In this document: positions 53,265 through 62,607 of the stretch, in pieces
How positions within the stretch are numbered: position 1 is the stretch's first letter
How the letters are laid out: each line of letters opens with the position of its first letter
Source of the DNA: Martinezella rhizogenes
Lineage (GTDB): Bacteria > Pseudomonadota > Alphaproteobacteria > Rhizobiales > Rhizobiaceae
DNA: 64,000 nt
Direction of reading: 5' to 3'
NCBI RefSeq assembly: GCF_000799715.1
Contig: NZ_JUHG01000013.1
Location: 62,001 to 126,000, forward strand
Translations under genes and position numbers: made by a program
Notes under the pieces: model-generated
Told to the model about the DNA's origin: nothing
What the model saw: the letters and a program-made list of their open reading frames with translations, nothing else
Database searches by the model: none

Positions 53265-53284
53265 AGGCGGCGCGAATGCCGCCT
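53265..53284 (+). promoter_or_regulatory. Stem-loop after the NitT-type binding-protein gene
   Basis: AGGCGGC, loop GCGAAT, GCCGCCT: a perfect 7-bp stem starting 8 bp after the stop codon, no T-run. Fourth example in the window of a hairpin directly behind a binding-protein gene. Confidence 0.55.
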
Positions 53285-53311
53285 CTCGATCCAATTCTTG
53301 AAGGAGCCTCC

Positions 53312-54130
53312 ATGCTTCAGGCAAAAATCGCGGCGGACGCGACAACGACGCAAACGGCCATCGCCGCCCCACCACTCTTGAACGTCGACAAGGTGACGCT
53401 TCGCTACAAGACGCCGAACCTTCTGATCACCGCTACCGAGGACGTCAGTTTTTCTGTCGCCAAGTCCGATCGCTTCGTGCTGCTCGGACCCTCCGGCTGC
53501 GGAAAATCGACCCTGCTGAAGGCAATCGGCGGCTATATGACGCCGACGAGCGGCCGCATCGAGATCAAGGGGCAGTTGGTCAAGAAGCCGGGGGCCGATC
53601 GGATGATGGTGTTTCAGGAGTTCGATCAGCTCCTGCCCTGGAAGACCGTCCTCGAAAACGTGATGTTTCCGCTGACGACCGCGCGCCGCCTGCCCCGCGC
53701 CGAGGCTGAAGCCATCGCCCGCGACTATATCGATAAGGTGAAACTCACCCGCGCCGTCGACACCTATCCGCATATGCTCTCGGGCGGCATGAAGCAGCGT
53801 GTGGCAATCGCCCGCGGCATGGCCATGCAGCCCGATATCCTGCTGATGGACGAACCATTCGCCGCACTTGACGCGCTGACCCGCCGACAGATGCAGGACG
53901 AGCTTCTCCAACTTTGGGAAGATACGCGCTTCACCGTCATCTTCGTCACCCATTCGATCGCCGAGGCGATCAAGATCTCCAACCGCATCCTGCTGCTGTC
54001 GCCGCATCCCGGTCGCGTCAAGGCCGAGGTTCGCAATGTCGAATCCGTCCGCGACGACGCGGCAGCCGCCGCCAAGCTGGAGCAGGAAATTCATCACATG
54101 CTGTTTGCCGAAGCCGGACATAGGGAATAG
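53312..54130 (+). CDS. NitT/TauT-type ABC ATP-binding protein
   Basis: About 272 aa from ATG 53312, after AAGGAGCC. Walker [10 protein letters not shown] near residue 63, Q-loop VFQEFDQLLPWKTVLENV, signature LSGGMKQRVAIARGM, Walker B ILLMDEPFAALDALTRRQ and H-loop TVIFVTHSIAEAI are all present. Typical SsuB/TauB ATPase. Confidence 0.87.
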   Translation: MLQAKIAADATTTQTAIAAPPLLNVDKVTLRYKTPNLLITATEDVSFSVAKSDRFVLLGPSGCGKSTLLKAIGGYMTPTSGRIEIKGQLVKKPGADRMMVFQEFDQLLPWKTVLENVMFPLTTARRLPRAEAEAIARDYIDKVKLTRAVDTYPHMLSGGMKQRVAIARGMAMQPDILLMDEPFAALDALTRRQMQDELLQLWEDTRFTVIFVTHSIAEAIKISNRILLLSPHPGRVKAEVRNVESVRDDAAAAAKLEQEIHHMLFAEAGHRE

Positions 54131-54133
54131 GCC

Positions 54134-54997
54134 ATGAGCGCACCACAAATCATCCTTGCGGCCGAGACGGCAGATGCCGCCGGCCATATCGCCGCCGTCG
54201 AACAGAAACTCGGCGCCCTCGAACTTCTTTGGCAGTCGAGTTTCTTCCGCAAGTCGCTGCTGATCGTAATTCTCGCCATCATCTGGGAGATCTACGCTAG
54301 GCACCTCGACAATCCGCTGCTATTCCCGACGCTCAGCGACACGTTGAGTGCACTCTATGATCGTTTCGCCGACGGCGTCCTGCCGGAGCGCATCTGGACG
54401 ACGCTGAAGGTGCTCGTGACGGGCTACGTGGCAGGCACCGTGCTGGCGGCTATCCTCACCGTTGTTGCCATCAACACCCGCATCGGTACCGACTTTCTCG
54501 AAACCATGACCGCGATGTTCAATCCGCTGCCGGCGATCTCGCTGCTGCCACTCGCCCTCATCTGGTTCGGCCTGGGGCCAGCGAGCCTCGTCTTCGTCCT
54601 CATCCATTCCGTGCTATGGGCAGTCGCTCTCAACACCCATGCCGGCTTTCTCGGCGTATCGCGCACCCTGCGTATGGTCGGCGCGAATTATGGACTGACC
54701 GGACTTTCCTATGTGTTCCGCATTCTGATCCCGGCCGCCTTCCCGTCGATCCTGACCGGGTTGAAGATCGGCTGGGCCTTCTCCTGGCGCACCTTGATCG
54801 CCGCCGAACTCGTCTTCGGCGTCTCCTCCGGCCAGGGCGGACTTGGATGGTTCATCTTCGAAAACCGCAACCTTCTCGACATACCCGCCGTCTTCGCCGG
54901 CTTGCTAACGGTTATCGTGATCGGGCTTATTGTCGAGAACCTGGTGTTCCAGACAATCGAACGCCGGACCCTGCTGAAATGGGGCATGAAGGAATGA
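54134..54997 (+). CDS. NitT/TauT-type ABC permease
   Basis: A 287-aa inner-membrane protein starting 3 bp after the ATPase stop. An N-terminal ~45-residue hydrophilic stretch precedes LLIVILAIIWEIYARHLDNPLLFPTLSDT. The coupling loop ANYGLTGLSYVFRILIPAAFPSILTGLKIGWAFSWRTLIAAEL is diagnostic of SsuC/TauC permeases. Confidence 0.87.
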   Translation: MSAPQIILAAETADAAGHIAAVEQKLGALELLWQSSFFRKSLLIVILAIIWEIYARHLDNPLLFPTLSDTLSALYDRFADGVLPERIWTTLKVLVTGYVAGTVLAAILTVVAINTRIGTDFLETMTAMFNPLPAISLLPLALIWFGLGPASLVFVLIHSVLWAVALNTHAGFLGVSRTLRMVGANYGLTGLSYVFRILIPAAFPSILTGLKIGWAFSWRTLIAAELVFGVSSGQGGLGWFIFENRNLLDIPAVFAGLLTVIVIGLIVENLVFQTIERRTLLKWGMKE

Positions 54998-55052
54998 CCC
55001 GACGCGCGGATTTATCTCTTCGACCAACCGTTGAATACAAGGCTGGACTACA

Positions 55053-56789
55053 ATGAGCAGCAAAAAGAAACCGGCAGAACTGCGCAGCGCCAGATGGTTC
55101 GCACCTGACGACCTCAGAAGTTCGGGCCATCGGTCGCGGACCATGCAGATGGGCTATGCGCCGGAGGAATGGGCCGGAAAGCCCGTCATCGCCATCCTCA
55201 ACACTTGGTCCGACGCGAACCCCTGTCACGCGCATTTCAAGCACCGTGTCGAGGACGTGAAGCGCGGTGTCTTTCAGGCCGGCGGCTTCCCGCTGGAGCT
55301 GCCGGCGCTGTCGCTGTCGGAAAGCTATGTGAAGCCGACGACCATGCTCTATCGTAACATGCTAGCGATGGAGACCGAGGAGCTGCTGCGCTCGCATCCG
55401 ATCGACGGGGCCGTGCTTATGGGCGGCTGCGACAAGACAACGCCCGGCCTTGTCATGGGCGCGCTCTCCATGGGCCTGCCGATGATCTACCTGCCGGCCG
55501 GGCCGATGCTGCGCGGCAACTATCGCGGCGAATATCTGGGCTCGGGCTCGGATGGCTGGAAATTCTGGGATGAACGCCGCGCCGGCACAATTACGGAGAA
55601 AGAATGGGTCGATGTCGAAGCCGGCATTGCCCGCTCCTACGGTCACTGCATGACCATGGGCACGGCGAGCACGATGACGGCGATCGCTGAAGCATTGGGG
55701 CTCACCCTGCCCGGCGCAAGCTCGATCCCGGCGCCGGATGCCAACCATATCCGCATGTCGTCTGCCGTCGGCCGCCGCATCGTCGACATGGTCTGGGAGG
55801 ATCTCGTTCCATCGAAGATTGTCACGGCAGCCGCCTTCGACAATGCCGTTGCGGTCGCCATGGCCACGGGCTGTTCCACCAATGCCGTTGTGCACCTGAT
55901 CGCGATGGCGCGCCGCGCCGGTGTCGACCTCTCGCTGGACGATCTCGACAAGGCCGGCCGCACGACGCCGGTGCTCGCCAATATCCGGCCGACCGGCAAG
56001 ACCTATCTGATGGAGGATTTCTACTATGCCGGCGGCCTTCGGGCCTTGATGGTGAAGCTTTCCTCGAAGCTTGATCTCTCCGCCCTCACCGTGTCGGGCG
56101 TCACCCTCGGCGAAACGCTCGAAGGTGCCAAATGCTACAATGACGACGTCATCCGCTCGCTCGACAATCCGGTCTATCATGAGGGATCGCTCGCCGTCGT
56201 GAAGGGCAATCTCGCGCCGACGGGCGCGGTCATCAAACCCGCCGCTTGCGACCCGCGCTTCCACAAGCACCAAGGGCCGGCGCTGGTCTTCGACAGCTAT
56301 CCGGAGATGAAGGCAGCGGTCGACGACGAGAACCTCGACATCACGCCCGACCACGTCATGGTGCTGCGCGGCGCCGGACCGCAAGGTGGGCCGGGCATGC
56401 CGGAATGGGGCATGCTGCCGATCCCCAAGGCACTGCTGAAGCAAGGCCATCGCGATATGCTCCGCCTCTCCGACGCCCGCATGAGCGGCACGAGCTACGG
56501 CGCCTGCATCCTGCACGTTTCGCCGGAATCCCATGTCGGCGGTCCATTGGCGCTATTGAAGAATGGCGACATCATTCGCCTCGACCTCGAAGCGCGCCGC
56601 ATCGACATGCTGGTGGACGAGGACGAGTTGCAGCGGCGGCGCGACGCCTGGGTGAAGCCGGCGGAAAAATTCGGACGCGGTTATGGCTGGATGTTCAACC
56701 GCCATGTCGCCCAGGCCGACACCGGCTGCGACTTCGACTTCCTGGAACCCGGTTTCGGTCCGACGCCGGGCGAACCCGACATTTATTGA
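55053..56789 (+). CDS. IlvD/Edd-family dehydratase, sugar-acid (arabonate/xylonate) type
   Basis: A 578-aa Fe-S dehydratase. Cluster cysteines lie in NTWSDANPCHAHF, LMGGCDKTTPG and ATGCSTNAVVHL; SYGHCMTMGTASTM, KGNLAPTGAVIKPAA and ISDARMSG-like LSDARMSGTSYG complete the fold. By length and wording it is closer to rhizobial L-arabinonate/D-xylonate dehydratases than to dihydroxy-acid dehydratase IlvD, but the substrate cannot be fixed from sequence. Downstream of the NitT-type importer and upstream of an RraA-like gene. Confidence 0.83.
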   Translation: MSSKKKPAELRSARWFAPDDLRSSGHRSRTMQMGYAPEEWAGKPVIAILNTWSDANPCHAHFKHRVEDVKRGVFQAGGFPLELPALSLSESYVKPTTMLYRNMLAMETEELLRSHPIDGAVLMGGCDKTTPGLVMGALSMGLPMIYLPAGPMLRGNYRGEYLGSGSDGWKFWDERRAGTITEKEWVDVEAGIARSYGHCMTMGTASTMTAIAEALGLTLPGASSIPAPDANHIRMSSAVGRRIVDMVWEDLVPSKIVTAAAFDNAVAVAMATGCSTNAVVHLIAMARRAGVDLSLDDLDKAGRTTPVLANIRPTGKTYLMEDFYYAGGLRALMVKLSSKLDLSALTVSGVTLGETLEGAKCYNDDVIRSLDNPVYHEGSLAVVKGNLAPTGAVIKPAACDPRFHKHQGPALVFDSYPEMKAAVDDENLDITPDHVMVLRGAGPQGGPGMPEWGMLPIPKALLKQGHRDMLRLSDARMSGTSYGACILHVSPESHVGGPLALLKNGDIIRLDLEARRIDMLVDEDELQRRRDAWVKPAEKFGRGYGWMFNRHVAQADTGCDFDFLEPGFGPTPGEPDIY

Positions 56790-56807
56790 TCGCAAAGGAT
56801 ATATCTC

Positions 56808-57533
56808 ATGAGCAATTACGTGCTGAGCAGCGAGACGCGCAACAAGCTGTTGGGCGTTGCCACGCCGACGATCGCCACCGCGCTCTTCAAGCGGGGTTTG
56901 CGCAACCAGTTCATCCAGGATGTGCACCCGCTGTCGACGAAGAAGGCGAACATGGTCGGCCAGGCGTTTACCCTGCGCTACATTCCCGCTCGCGAAGACC
57001 TGAATACGCTCGAGGTCTTCCGTAATCCCGAGCATCCGCAGCGCGCCGCCGTCGAGAAATGCCCGCCCGGCGCGATCCTCATCATGGATAGCCGCAAGGA
57101 TGCGCGCGCGGCTTCCGCTGGCTCGATCCTGATCTCGCGGCTGCAGGTGCGCGGCGTCGCCGGCGTCGTCACCGATGGCGGCTTTCGCGACAGCCCGGAA
57201 ATCGCCGCTCTCGATATCCCCGCCTATCACCACCGCCCCTCCGCGCCGACGAACCTGACGCTGCACCAGGCGATCGAAATAAACGGACCGATCGGCTGCG
57301 GCGATGTCGCTGTCTTCCCTGGCGACGTGCTTGTCGGCGACAATGAAGGCGTCATCGTCATCCCCGCTCATATTGCCGATGAGATCGCCGACGAGACGGT
57401 CGAAATGACCGCCTATGAGGATTTCGTCACCGAGGAGGTGCTGAACGGCGCGACCATCATCGGCCTTTATCCGGCAACCAGCGAGGCGCCCAAGGTCAAA
57501 TTCGCCGAGTGGCGGAAGCAGAAGGGTCGCTGA
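56808..57533 (+). CDS. RraA-like protein (HMG/CHA aldolase family)
   Basis: A 241-aa protein of the RraA/demethylmenaquinone-methyltransferase-like fold. MDSRKDARAASAGSILISRLQVRGVAGVVTDGGFRDSPEI contains the R-D metal/substrate motif shared with class II 4-hydroxy-4-methyl-2-oxoglutarate aldolases and oxaloacetate decarboxylases. CGDVAVFPGDVLVGDNEGVIVIP is the conserved second half. After a dehydratase it would cleave a 2-keto-3-deoxy acid; this is inferred. Last gene before a strong terminator. Confidence 0.83.
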   Translation: MSNYVLSSETRNKLLGVATPTIATALFKRGLRNQFIQDVHPLSTKKANMVGQAFTLRYIPAREDLNTLEVFRNPEHPQRAAVEKCPPGAILIMDSRKDARAASAGSILISRLQVRGVAGVVTDGGFRDSPEIAALDIPAYHHRPSAPTNLTLHQAIEINGPIGCGDVAVFPGDVLVGDNEGVIVIPAHIADEIADETVEMTAYEDFVTEEVLNGATIIGLYPATSEAPKVKFAEWRKQKGR

Positions 57534-57548
57534 TCAGGCTGCAAATCG

Positions 57549-57580
57549 AAACCCCGCCGGCGATCACGACGGCGGGGTTT
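57549..57580. terminator. Rho-independent terminator (bidirectional)
   Basis: AAACCCCGCCG, a 10-nt loop, CGGCGGGGTTT, then TT: a perfect 11-bp stem with A/T tracts on both sides, between the convergent RraA-like gene and the peptide-binding-protein gene. It can stop transcription from either strand. Confidence 0.9.
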
Positions 57581-57599
57581 TTCATAAAATAATAGATAC

Positions 57600-59105
57600 T
57601 TAACCGGCCCAGCTCATCCGGTTCAGGAAGAAGCTTTCATTCGGCGTCGGCTGGAAGTTCAGCGGCTTTGCGGCACCGTAGATCGCAATCATCTGGTAGA
57701 GCGGCACGGCAAGCACATCATCCACGATGGATTGGCTGATTTTTTCATAATCCGCCAACCGCTTCTGCTGATCGAGCGACGAGCCTGCATCATCCAATAG
57801 CGCATCGATCTCCGGCTTGGCGACGATGGCCCAGGTGCTGCCGGTGTGGAAAAGATAGTTCATAACGCCATCGGCATCCTGGCAGGCGCAGGAATTGGTG
57901 CTGATCGCCAAGGTCGGAGCATCGACCGGGCCTTTCTGAACCAGTTGCAGGAAAGTCGGCGTATCGACCTGGGAAATTTCAACGTCGAAGCCGACTTCCT
58001 GCAACTCCTGCAATATGGCTTCGGCCACCCGCTGGTCGAAGAAGGTGCCGACGGTCAGCTGGAACTTCGGCGGCTTGCCGACGCTGGCAATGAGGGCCTT
58101 TGCCTTGTCCGGGTCATAAGGCAGTCCGGTGATCTTGTCGCTCCAGCCGAAATGCGCCGGCGTCATCATCTGGGCGACCGGCTTGTCGAACCCACCGAGA
58201 ATGCCCTGCGTGATGCCAGACTTGTCTATGGCGTAGGCAACCGCCTGACGGAGCTTCAGATTGTCGAAGGGAGGCTTGTTCGGATTGATACGGATAAAGG
58301 ACATTCTCTCCGTCAGTATCGGCAGGGCCTTGACCGTCTCCGACCCCGCCAATTGCGCCGCCTGATCGGACGTCAGGGCGCGGGCGAAATCGGCCACGCC
58401 TGCCTGCAGGTCCGCAAGTCTCGTGGAGGCATCGGGCACCGCTCGGAAGACTGCCTGCTCGAACGGGCCTTTGTTGCCCCAATAGCTGTCGTTGCGAACA
58501 AGTGTCACGGCGACGCCGCGATCCCATTTGGCGAACTTGTAAGGGCCGCTGCCGACAGGTGCCAGATTGAACGCCTGGTCACCGACTTTCTGCACCACAT
58601 GCTCGGGGACGATGGAAAGCTTGGTGAGCTGCGCAAGCAAGGGCGGATAGGGGCTCTGCAATGTCAGCGTCACCTCATGCTCGCCGGAGACCTCAGCCTT
58701 TGCGATCTTGGCGAACTGGCTGCGCTGGGGGCTCGCCAATTTCGGGTCGATGATACGATTGACGCTGAAGGCGACATCTTCCGCCGTCAACGGCGTGCCG
58801 TCATGAAAGGTGACGTCGGCGCGCAGGGTGAAGACGATCTTCGTATCCGACAGGGTCTTCCAGGAGGTGGCGATTTCCGGAGCGATCTTGCCGCTATTGT
58901 CACGCGTGACGAGATTGTCGAAAATATTGCGATAAACGAAATAGCTGTCCGGATTCCATTGCAGCTGCGGGTCAAGCGTCGACGGCTCGTTGACGAGATC
59001 TACGACGATCTGCTGCTTTTCGGCAGCCTGGACCATCATGGCGGACGGAAGAAGAGCGAGCCCGAAGACCGCCGTTAAAACAAGAAGTTTGCGAAACATC
59101 ATCAT
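57600..59105 (-). CDS. Family 5 (peptide/nickel-type) ABC substrate-binding protein
   Basis: About 500 aa with a signal peptide (FRKLLVLTAVFGLALLPSA, cleaved near VQAAE). DppA/OppA-like: QIVVDLVNEPSTLDPQLQWN, APVGSGPYKFAKWDRGVAVTLVRN, LRQAVAYAIDKSGI. Three consecutive ATGs (59105, 59102, 59099) follow AAAGGAG; 59102 or 59099 has the better spacing. Last gene of an operon with two ATPases and gamma-glutamyltransferase, so gamma-glutamyl peptides such as glutathione are a reasonable guess. Confidence 0.85.
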   Translation of the reverse strand: MMMFRKLLVLTAVFGLALLPSAMMVQAAEKQQIVVDLVNEPSTLDPQLQWNPDSYFVYRNIFDNLVTRDNSGKIAPEIATSWKTLSDTKIVFTLRADVTFHDGTPLTAEDVAFSVNRIIDPKLASPQRSQFAKIAKAEVSGEHEVTLTLQSPYPPLLAQLTKLSIVPEHVVQKVGDQAFNLAPVGSGPYKFAKWDRGVAVTLVRNDSYWGNKGPFEQAVFRAVPDASTRLADLQAGVADFARALTSDQAAQLAGSETVKALPILTERMSFIRINPNKPPFDNLKLRQAVAYAIDKSGITQGILGGFDKPVAQMMTPAHFGWSDKITGLPYDPDKAKALIASVGKPPKFQLTVGTFFDQRVAEAILQELQEVGFDVEISQVDTPTFLQLVQKGPVDAPTLAISTNSCACQDADGVMNYLFHTGSTWAIVAKPEIDALLDDAGSSLDQQKRLADYEKISQSIVDDVLAVPLYQMIAIYGAAKPLNFQPTPNESFFLNRMSWAG

Positions 59106-60101
59106 CTACTCCTTTAGGAAATCAGGCGTTCTCACATGGCACGCTGCGGCATGGCCACCCGGCTGACGCGCTTCGAGCTCAGGCGAGGCAGTCCGGCAGA
59201 CGGACACGGCGATGGGGCATCGGGTCGAAAAGCGGCAACCCGCTGGCGGATTGGCCGGACTTGGCAGATCCCCCTGCAGGATAATGCGCTGCCTGCGGCG
59301 CTGTGCCTTGGGATCGGGCAGCGGCACGGCGCTGAGCAGCGCTTCCGTATAGGGGTGAACCGGCTTTGCAAAAACCTCCGCCGTCGATCCGGTCTCGGCG
59401 ATCCGGCCAAGATACATCACCGCGACCCGATCGGCGAAGTGGCGCACCACGGAAAGATCATGCGAGATGAACAGATAAGACAGGCCCAGGCGCTGCTGCA
59501 ATTCAAGCAGCAGGTTCAGGATCTGCGAACGGATCGATACGTCGAGCGCCGAGACTGGCTCGTCGAGAATGAGCAGCTTGGGCTGCAAAGCGATGGCGCG
59601 GGCAATGACGATGCGCTGGCGCTGGCCGCCGGAAAAGGCGTTGGGCTTGCGGTCGGCATGGCCCGGATTGAGCCCAACGAGCTCCAGCAGCTCCCCTACC
59701 CGTTGCCGGCGCTCCTCCCGTGTGCCGATACCGTGGATGATCAGCGGCTCGGCGATGCTTTCGCCAATGGTCAGCTTCGGATTGAGAGCAGACACCGGAT
59801 CCTGGAACACGATCTGGATGTCCCGCGAAAGATCGGCGCGGCGCACCGAGGCGTCGCTCGTCACATCCTCGCCCTCGAAGATGATCCTCCCCGATGTCGC
59901 GCGCTGCATTCCGAGGATCGTGGCGCCGAGGGTGGACTTGCCACAGCCCGATTCACCGACCAGCGCCAAGCTTTCTCCCGGTGCGATATCGAGATCGACA
60001 CCATCGACGGCCTTCAGCCAACCGACCGGGCGGCCGAGAAAGCCGCCGCGGATCGGGAAATGCACACGAAGGTCGCGCACTGAAAGAAGCGGCCCTGTCA
60101 T
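59106..60101 (-). CDS. Peptide ABC importer ATPase (OppF/DppF-like)
   Basis: A 331-aa ATPase. Walker [10 protein letters not shown] near residue 49, signature [15 protein letters not shown], Walker B LLILDEPVSALDVSIRSQ. The C-terminal [21 protein letters not shown] is the cysteine-containing OppD/F tail (oligo_HPY). Overlaps the upstream OppD-like gene in ATGA. Confidence 0.88.
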   Translation of the reverse strand: MTGPLLSVRDLRVHFPIRGGFLGRPVGWLKAVDGVDLDIAPGESLALVGESGCGKSTLGATILGMQRATSGRIIFEGEDVTSDASVRRADLSRDIQIVFQDPVSALNPKLTIGESIAEPLIIHGIGTREERRQRVGELLELVGLNPGHADRKPNAFSGGQRQRIVIARAIALQPKLLILDEPVSALDVSIRSQILNLLLELQQRLGLSYLFISHDLSVVRHFADRVAVMYLGRIAETGSTAEVFAKPVHPYTEALLSAVPLPDPKAQRRRQRIILQGDLPSPANPPAGCRFSTRCPIAVSVCRTASPELEARQPGGHAAACHVRTPDFLKE

Positions 60102-61069
60102 GCAAGCCCTCCGGTCAGGTCCTGATGCCAGCAGGCAGCGCGTCGGTCCGCGCCCGCGGCGACAAGCGGCGGCGTTTGCCGACAGTCCTCGTCCGCCAAG
60201 GGACAGCGCGTCGAAAACCGACAGCCTTCCGGCCAGGCGCCGATGTCCGGCACAGTGCCGCTAATGGTCGGCAACAGCGCCTTCGCCTTGCCATCCAGCC
60301 TCGGAATCGTCGATAGCAGCATCCGCGTATAGGGATGTTTCTGCTCCTCGAAGATCGTATCTACCGGCGCCTCTTCGACAATCCGGCCGGCATACATCAC
60401 CGCCACGCGGTCGGCGATATCGGCGACGACGCCCATGTCGTGGGTGATCAGCAGGATCGCTGTGCCGGTCTCGGCGCGCAACCGCTTCATCAGCTCCAGG
60501 ATCTGCGCCTGGATCGTCACGTCGAGCGCCGTCGTCGGCTCGTCGGCGATCAGCAGGCGCGGCCGGGTGATCAGCGCCATGGCGATCATCGCCCTCTGGC
60601 ACATGCCGCCTGAGAGTTCGAAGGGAAACTGATGGAAGCGCATGGTCGGCTCGGGAATGCCAACCTCTTCGAGCATGGCGATCGCCTGCCGCTGCGCCTC
60701 CCCGCCCCTGATCCCACGGTGAACGATCAGGCTTTCGGCAATCTGCTTGCCGATCGGCATCAGCGGATTGAGAGAGGCGACCGGTTCCTGAAAAATCATC
60801 GCCATCTCGTCGCCGCGCAGCCGCTTCATGGCGGCGTTGTCGAGGCCGGCCAGCTCCTTGCCGTTCAGCCGGATCGACCCTTTGTTTCGCGCGGCGACAC
60901 GCGGCAACAGATCCATGACCGAAAAGGCCGTCATCGACTTGCCGCAACCCGATTCGCCGACCAGCGTAACGATTTCACCCGACGAGACCGAAAAGCCGAC
61001 GCCATCGACGACGAGCTTGCCACCGATCGAGATATGCAGATCTTCGACGATCAGGACCGGAGCGGTCAT
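60098..61069 (-). CDS. Peptide ABC importer ATPase (OppD/DppD-like)
   Basis: A 323-aa ATPase with Walker [10 protein letters not shown], signature region [15 protein letters not shown], Walker [19 protein letters not shown], and the C-terminal [16 protein letters not shown] tail. Overlaps the gamma-glutamyltransferase gene in ATGA. No permease genes for this importer occur in the window; they may lie beyond its right edge. Confidence 0.88.
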   Translation of the reverse strand: MTAPVLIVEDLHISIGGKLVVDGVGFSVSSGEIVTLVGESGCGKSMTAFSVMDLLPRVAARNKGSIRLNGKELAGLDNAAMKRLRGDEMAMIFQEPVASLNPLMPIGKQIAESLIVHRGIRGGEAQRQAIAMLEEVGIPEPTMRFHQFPFELSGGMCQRAMIAMALITRPRLLIADEPTTALDVTIQAQILELMKRLRAETGTAILLITHDMGVVADIADRVAVMYAGRIVEEAPVDTIFEEQKHPYTRMLLSTIPRLDGKAKALLPTISGTVPDIGAWPEGCRFSTRCPLADEDCRQTPPLVAAGADRRAACWHQDLTGGLA

Positions 61070-62607
61070 CTAGGGTCAGCCTCGCGAACGGCAGCCCATG
61101 GGTTCTTTGGGTGAACCATGCCGGTATTGATGCCGCCACGACGAAGAACTGCCGAGGGAACGGCGAAATTGACCGGGTAGAGCGTGTCATCGATGACTTC
61201 GACGCTGAATTCGGATGCGACGGTCGGCGCCACATCGGATGCGGCTGTCCGATTGACGCGGATAGTCGTGCCACTGGCGTCGATGCGCGGGCAGAGAAAA
61301 GCATCCTCTAGCGATAGGCCGTAAGCCGCGACATAGGTGAGGATTTGCGTCACGGCCGGAACGATCTGCCGGCCGCCGGCCGCACCCAGCGCCAGCTCCG
61401 GCACGCCGTCGCGTGTCGCGACGATCGGAGACATGTTGGCGAGCGGCTTGCTGGCGGGCGCGATGGAGTTGGGTTGGCCTTGACGTGGGTCGAACCACAT
61501 CATGCCGTTGTTGAGCGCAAAACCCGTCTCCGGCACAACAATCTTCGAGCCGAAGCGCGACAGCAGCGTATTCGTGAGCGAGACCATAGTACCATCGGCG
61601 TCGACAACGCTCAGATGGCTGGTGCAGCTCTCTCCGGCCGCATGACCGAGATGCTTGAGCCGATATTCGCTCGCGCGTCGGATCGCGCGGGCAAAAGCAA
61701 GGGCCGCAGTCCCGCCGAAGGGATCGTTTTCCGGCAGGCTGGTCTCCAGTTCGGACAATGCCACGCAGAGTGTGGGGCCGCCTGAAAGTTCCGGTACGGC
61801 ATGGACGACAAGGCCCCTGAAGTCCTGCTTCAATGGCGTGAGCCAACGCGGCGCGTAGCTAGCGAAGTCCTTTTCCGAAAGCACTGAACCGCCGTCGGCA
61901 AGCCCCTTGATCAGCTGATCAGCAAGCTCACCCTCATAGAAATCGCGCGGGCCGGCAGCAGCCAGCCTTTCCAGCGTCCTCGCCTTCGCCTTCATCGGCA
62001 GGAAGGCTTTGCGTCCACCCTCCGGCACGCGTGGTGCGCGACCATTGTGCAGGAACAGTTCCGAGGCCGCCGGAAACTGCGCCAGATTGGCGCCGTCTAT
62101 CGCCAGAGCCAGTGCCGCATACCAATCGAGTTGCAAGCCGCGATGCGCCTGTTCGATGGCAGGCGCCAGGGCATCGGCCCAGGAGATCGTGCCGAAACGG
62201 GAAAGCGCCTCGGCGAAACCGGCAATGGCGCCCGGCACGCAGATCGAGTTGTAACCGATCAGATTCCGATCACCTTCGACCGATGGCCAGTCAAACCAGT
62301 CGCCATCGCGACCCGGAACCAGCGGGTAGTCGGCGGGATTGATTGCAGCGGGCGAGATCACGTTGAAATCGAGAGTATCGACTGCGCCACCGGCATCGGC
62401 ACGAACCAGGAAGCCGCCGCCGCCGATGCCCGAAAGCCATGGCTCGACGACGCTGAGGACGAGCGCCGTCGTCACCGCTGCGTCGACGGCATTACCACCA
62501 GCCGAAAGCACTGCGGCTCCGGCTTCCGCCGCTCGCCAGTTCTGGCAGGCGACCAAGCCGTGTCTGCTGCGCGTTTCATGCTTGCCGATCTGCCAGGTCT
62601 CGCTCAT
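61066..62607 (-). CDS. Gamma-glutamyltransferase family protein
   Basis: A 513-aa Ntn-hydrolase. GGNAVDAAVTTALVLSVVEPWLSGIGGGGFLV is the N-terminal hallmark. The autoprocessing site is ESCTSHLSVVDADGTMVSLT, where the Thr of TSH becomes the new N-terminal nucleophile. Later motifs are LNNGMMWFDP and LALGAAGGRQIVPAV. There is no signal peptide, so it may act in the cytoplasm on imported gamma-glutamyl compounds; members with cephalosporin-acylase-like or other amidase activity exist. Overlaps neighbours on both sides in ATGA. Confidence 0.85.
   Translation of the reverse strand: MSETWQIGKHETRSRHGLVACQNWRAAEAGAAVLSAGGNAVDAAVTTALVLSVVEPWLSGIGGGGFLVRADAGGAVDTLDFNVISPAAINPADYPLVPGRDGDWFDWPSVEGDRNLIGYNSICVPGAIAGFAEALSRFGTISWADALAPAIEQAHRGLQLDWYAALALAIDGANLAQFPAASELFLHNGRAPRVPEGGRKAFLPMKAKARTLERLAAAGPRDFYEGELADQLIKGLADGGSVLSEKDFASYAPRWLTPLKQDFRGLVVHAVPELSGGPTLCVALSELETSLPENDPFGGTAALAFARAIRRASEYRLKHLGHAAGESCTSHLSVVDADGTMVSLTNTLLSRFGSKIVVPETGFALNNGMMWFDPRQGQPNSIAPASKPLANMSPIVATRDGVPELALGAAGGRQIVPAVTQILTYVAAYGLSLEDAFLCPRIDASGTTIRVNRTAASDVAPTVASEFSVEVIDDTLYPVNFAVPSAVLRRGGINTGMVHPKNPWAAVREADPR

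Noticed and set aside
52760..54304. 514-codon minus-strand frame across the NitT-type ABC genes
   Set aside because: It spans three well-supported + strand genes and their gaps; composition is that of a mirror frame.
55053..56789. Housekeeping dihydroxy-acid dehydratase IlvD
   Set aside because: Context (importer, GntR regulator, RraA-like aldolase) and sequence style fit sugar-acid dehydratases better than branched-chain amino-acid synthesis.
57846..59078. 410-codon + strand frame opposite the peptide-binding protein
   Set aside because: Shadow of the binding protein; no independent motif or ribosome site.
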